This document shows positions 5,862-6,081 of a DNA stretch of 6,081 nt, piece after piece. The stretch covers positions 1-6,081 of the forward strand of contig JAEZIU010000119.1 in NCBI GenBank assembly GCA_023436485.1, read 5' to 3'. Position 1 is the stretch's first letter. Every line of letters starts with the position of its first letter. The notes below the pieces were generated by a model. The model was not told the DNA's origin, made no database searches, and saw only the letters and a list, made by a program, of their open reading frames with translations. The position numbers and the translations under genes were made by a program. Source of the DNA: Bacillota bacterium. GTDB taxonomy: Bacteria > Bacillota > Clostridia > Acetivibrionales > DSM-1351.

Positions 5862-5879
5862 ACTTTTCAATTGAAAAGT
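5862..5879. repeat. Perfect 18-bp palindrome in the divergent intergenic region
   Basis: ACTTTTCAATTGAAAAGT is identical to its reverse complement over all 18 bases. It lies between the divergent ECF and branched-chain aminotransferase genes, about 100 nt before the latter's start codon. With no loop it fits a binding site for a dimeric regulator better than an RNA hairpin. It contains CAATTG but not the CCAATT element of the MocR operator, so a different protein would be expected. Confidence 0.5.
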
Positions 5880-5978
5880 AGCATAATAAACCTAGAATTT
5901 TCACATAAATTGATTGATATTTTCTTATAAATTATCAAGTTTCGCATAATAAATCATAGAGAAGGGAGTAATACGAAA

Positions 5979-6081
5979 ATGAATATTTCTATTACCAAAA
6001 CTACAAATCCTAAACAAAAACCCGATCAGAACAATTTAGGATTTGGAACATATTTTACCGACCATATGTTCATTATGGATT
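5979..6081 (+). CDS. ilvE: Branched-chain amino acid aminotransferase, N-terminal fragment
   Basis: Only the first 34 codons are in the window; the gene runs off the right edge. The protein starts MNISITKTT and continues with LGFGTYFTDHMFIMD. The FTDHMFxMD signature near the N-terminus is typical of the longer (about 340-360 residue) bacterial branched-chain aminotransferases. These are fold-type IV PLP enzymes that interconvert leucine, isoleucine and valine with their 2-oxo acids in the cytoplasm. The catalytic lysine lies beyond the window and cannot be checked. AAGGGAG (5963-5969) precedes ATG by 9 nt. The gene is divergent from the ECF S component across about 250 bases. I see no clear -35/-10 pair for it; CATAAT at 5945-5950 is a weak -10 candidate. 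The leader appears too short for a T-box. Confidence 0.85.
   Translation, partial: MNISITKTTNPKQKPDQNNLGFGTYFTDHMFIMD

Noticed and set aside
5728..5904. 59-codon N-terminal extension of the ECF S component
   Set aside because: GTG start without a ribosome site, and family length and the AAGGGGG site support the start at 5727.
5820..5905. Cobalamin-riboswitch-like fragments (AATGGGAA and nearby) on the minus strand
   Set aside because: No B12-box and the spacing of conserved blocks does not fit; resemblance is limited to short AT-rich words.

Overview
This window looks like chromosomal DNA from a low-GC Gram-positive bacterium, most likely an anaerobic clostridium. The evidence is AT-rich DNA with AGGAGG-type ribosome binding sites, U-tract hairpin terminators, a CCA-encoding tRNA gene, an ECF-type vitamin transporter subunit and a MocR-type regulator. 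From memory, the small zinc-ribbon/alanine-lysine protein and the branched-chain aminotransferase N-terminus resemble Ruminiclostridium (cluster III) proteins. The genus is inference; no search was run.

Nearly everything is on the minus strand. From right to left: an ECF transporter S component (5212-5727) ends in a strong terminator (5148-5190). A promoter/operator region follows (about 5022-5140) with five CCAATT/AATTGG elements. Next is a three-gene cluster encoding a MocR/GntR-aminotransferase regulator (3470-4990), a free-standing class I/II aminotransferase (2252-3442) and a cysteine-desulfurase-like class V aminotransferase (1056-2207). Gaps in the cluster are 27 and 44 nt. To its left lie two small transcription units: a 56-residue two-helix membrane protein (765-935), and an 81-residue zinc-ribbon protein with an Ala/Lys-rich tail (165-410). 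Each of these has its own promoter and terminator. Last comes tRNA-Pro(GGG) at 1-78 with a near-consensus promoter. At the right edge, a plus-strand gene truncated by the window (from 5979) is the start of a branched-chain amino acid aminotransferase, divergent from the ECF gene.

The main theme is PLP chemistry. All three cluster genes are fold-type I PLP proteins with intact lysines (K330, K237, K200), and the truncated right-hand gene is a fold-type IV aminotransferase. The simplest reading is that the MocR protein senses PLP or an amino-acid-PLP adduct through its aminotransferase domain and controls its own operon through the CCAATT array. The aminotransferase would then handle a related amino acid, and the desulfurase-like enzyme would release sulfur (or selenium) from cysteine or an analogue. 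The physiological substrate cannot be read from the sequence. I see no mobile element, CRISPR array or phage gene. The points most worth following are the operator array, the MocR-aminotransferase-desulfurase grouping, and the 56-residue membrane protein.
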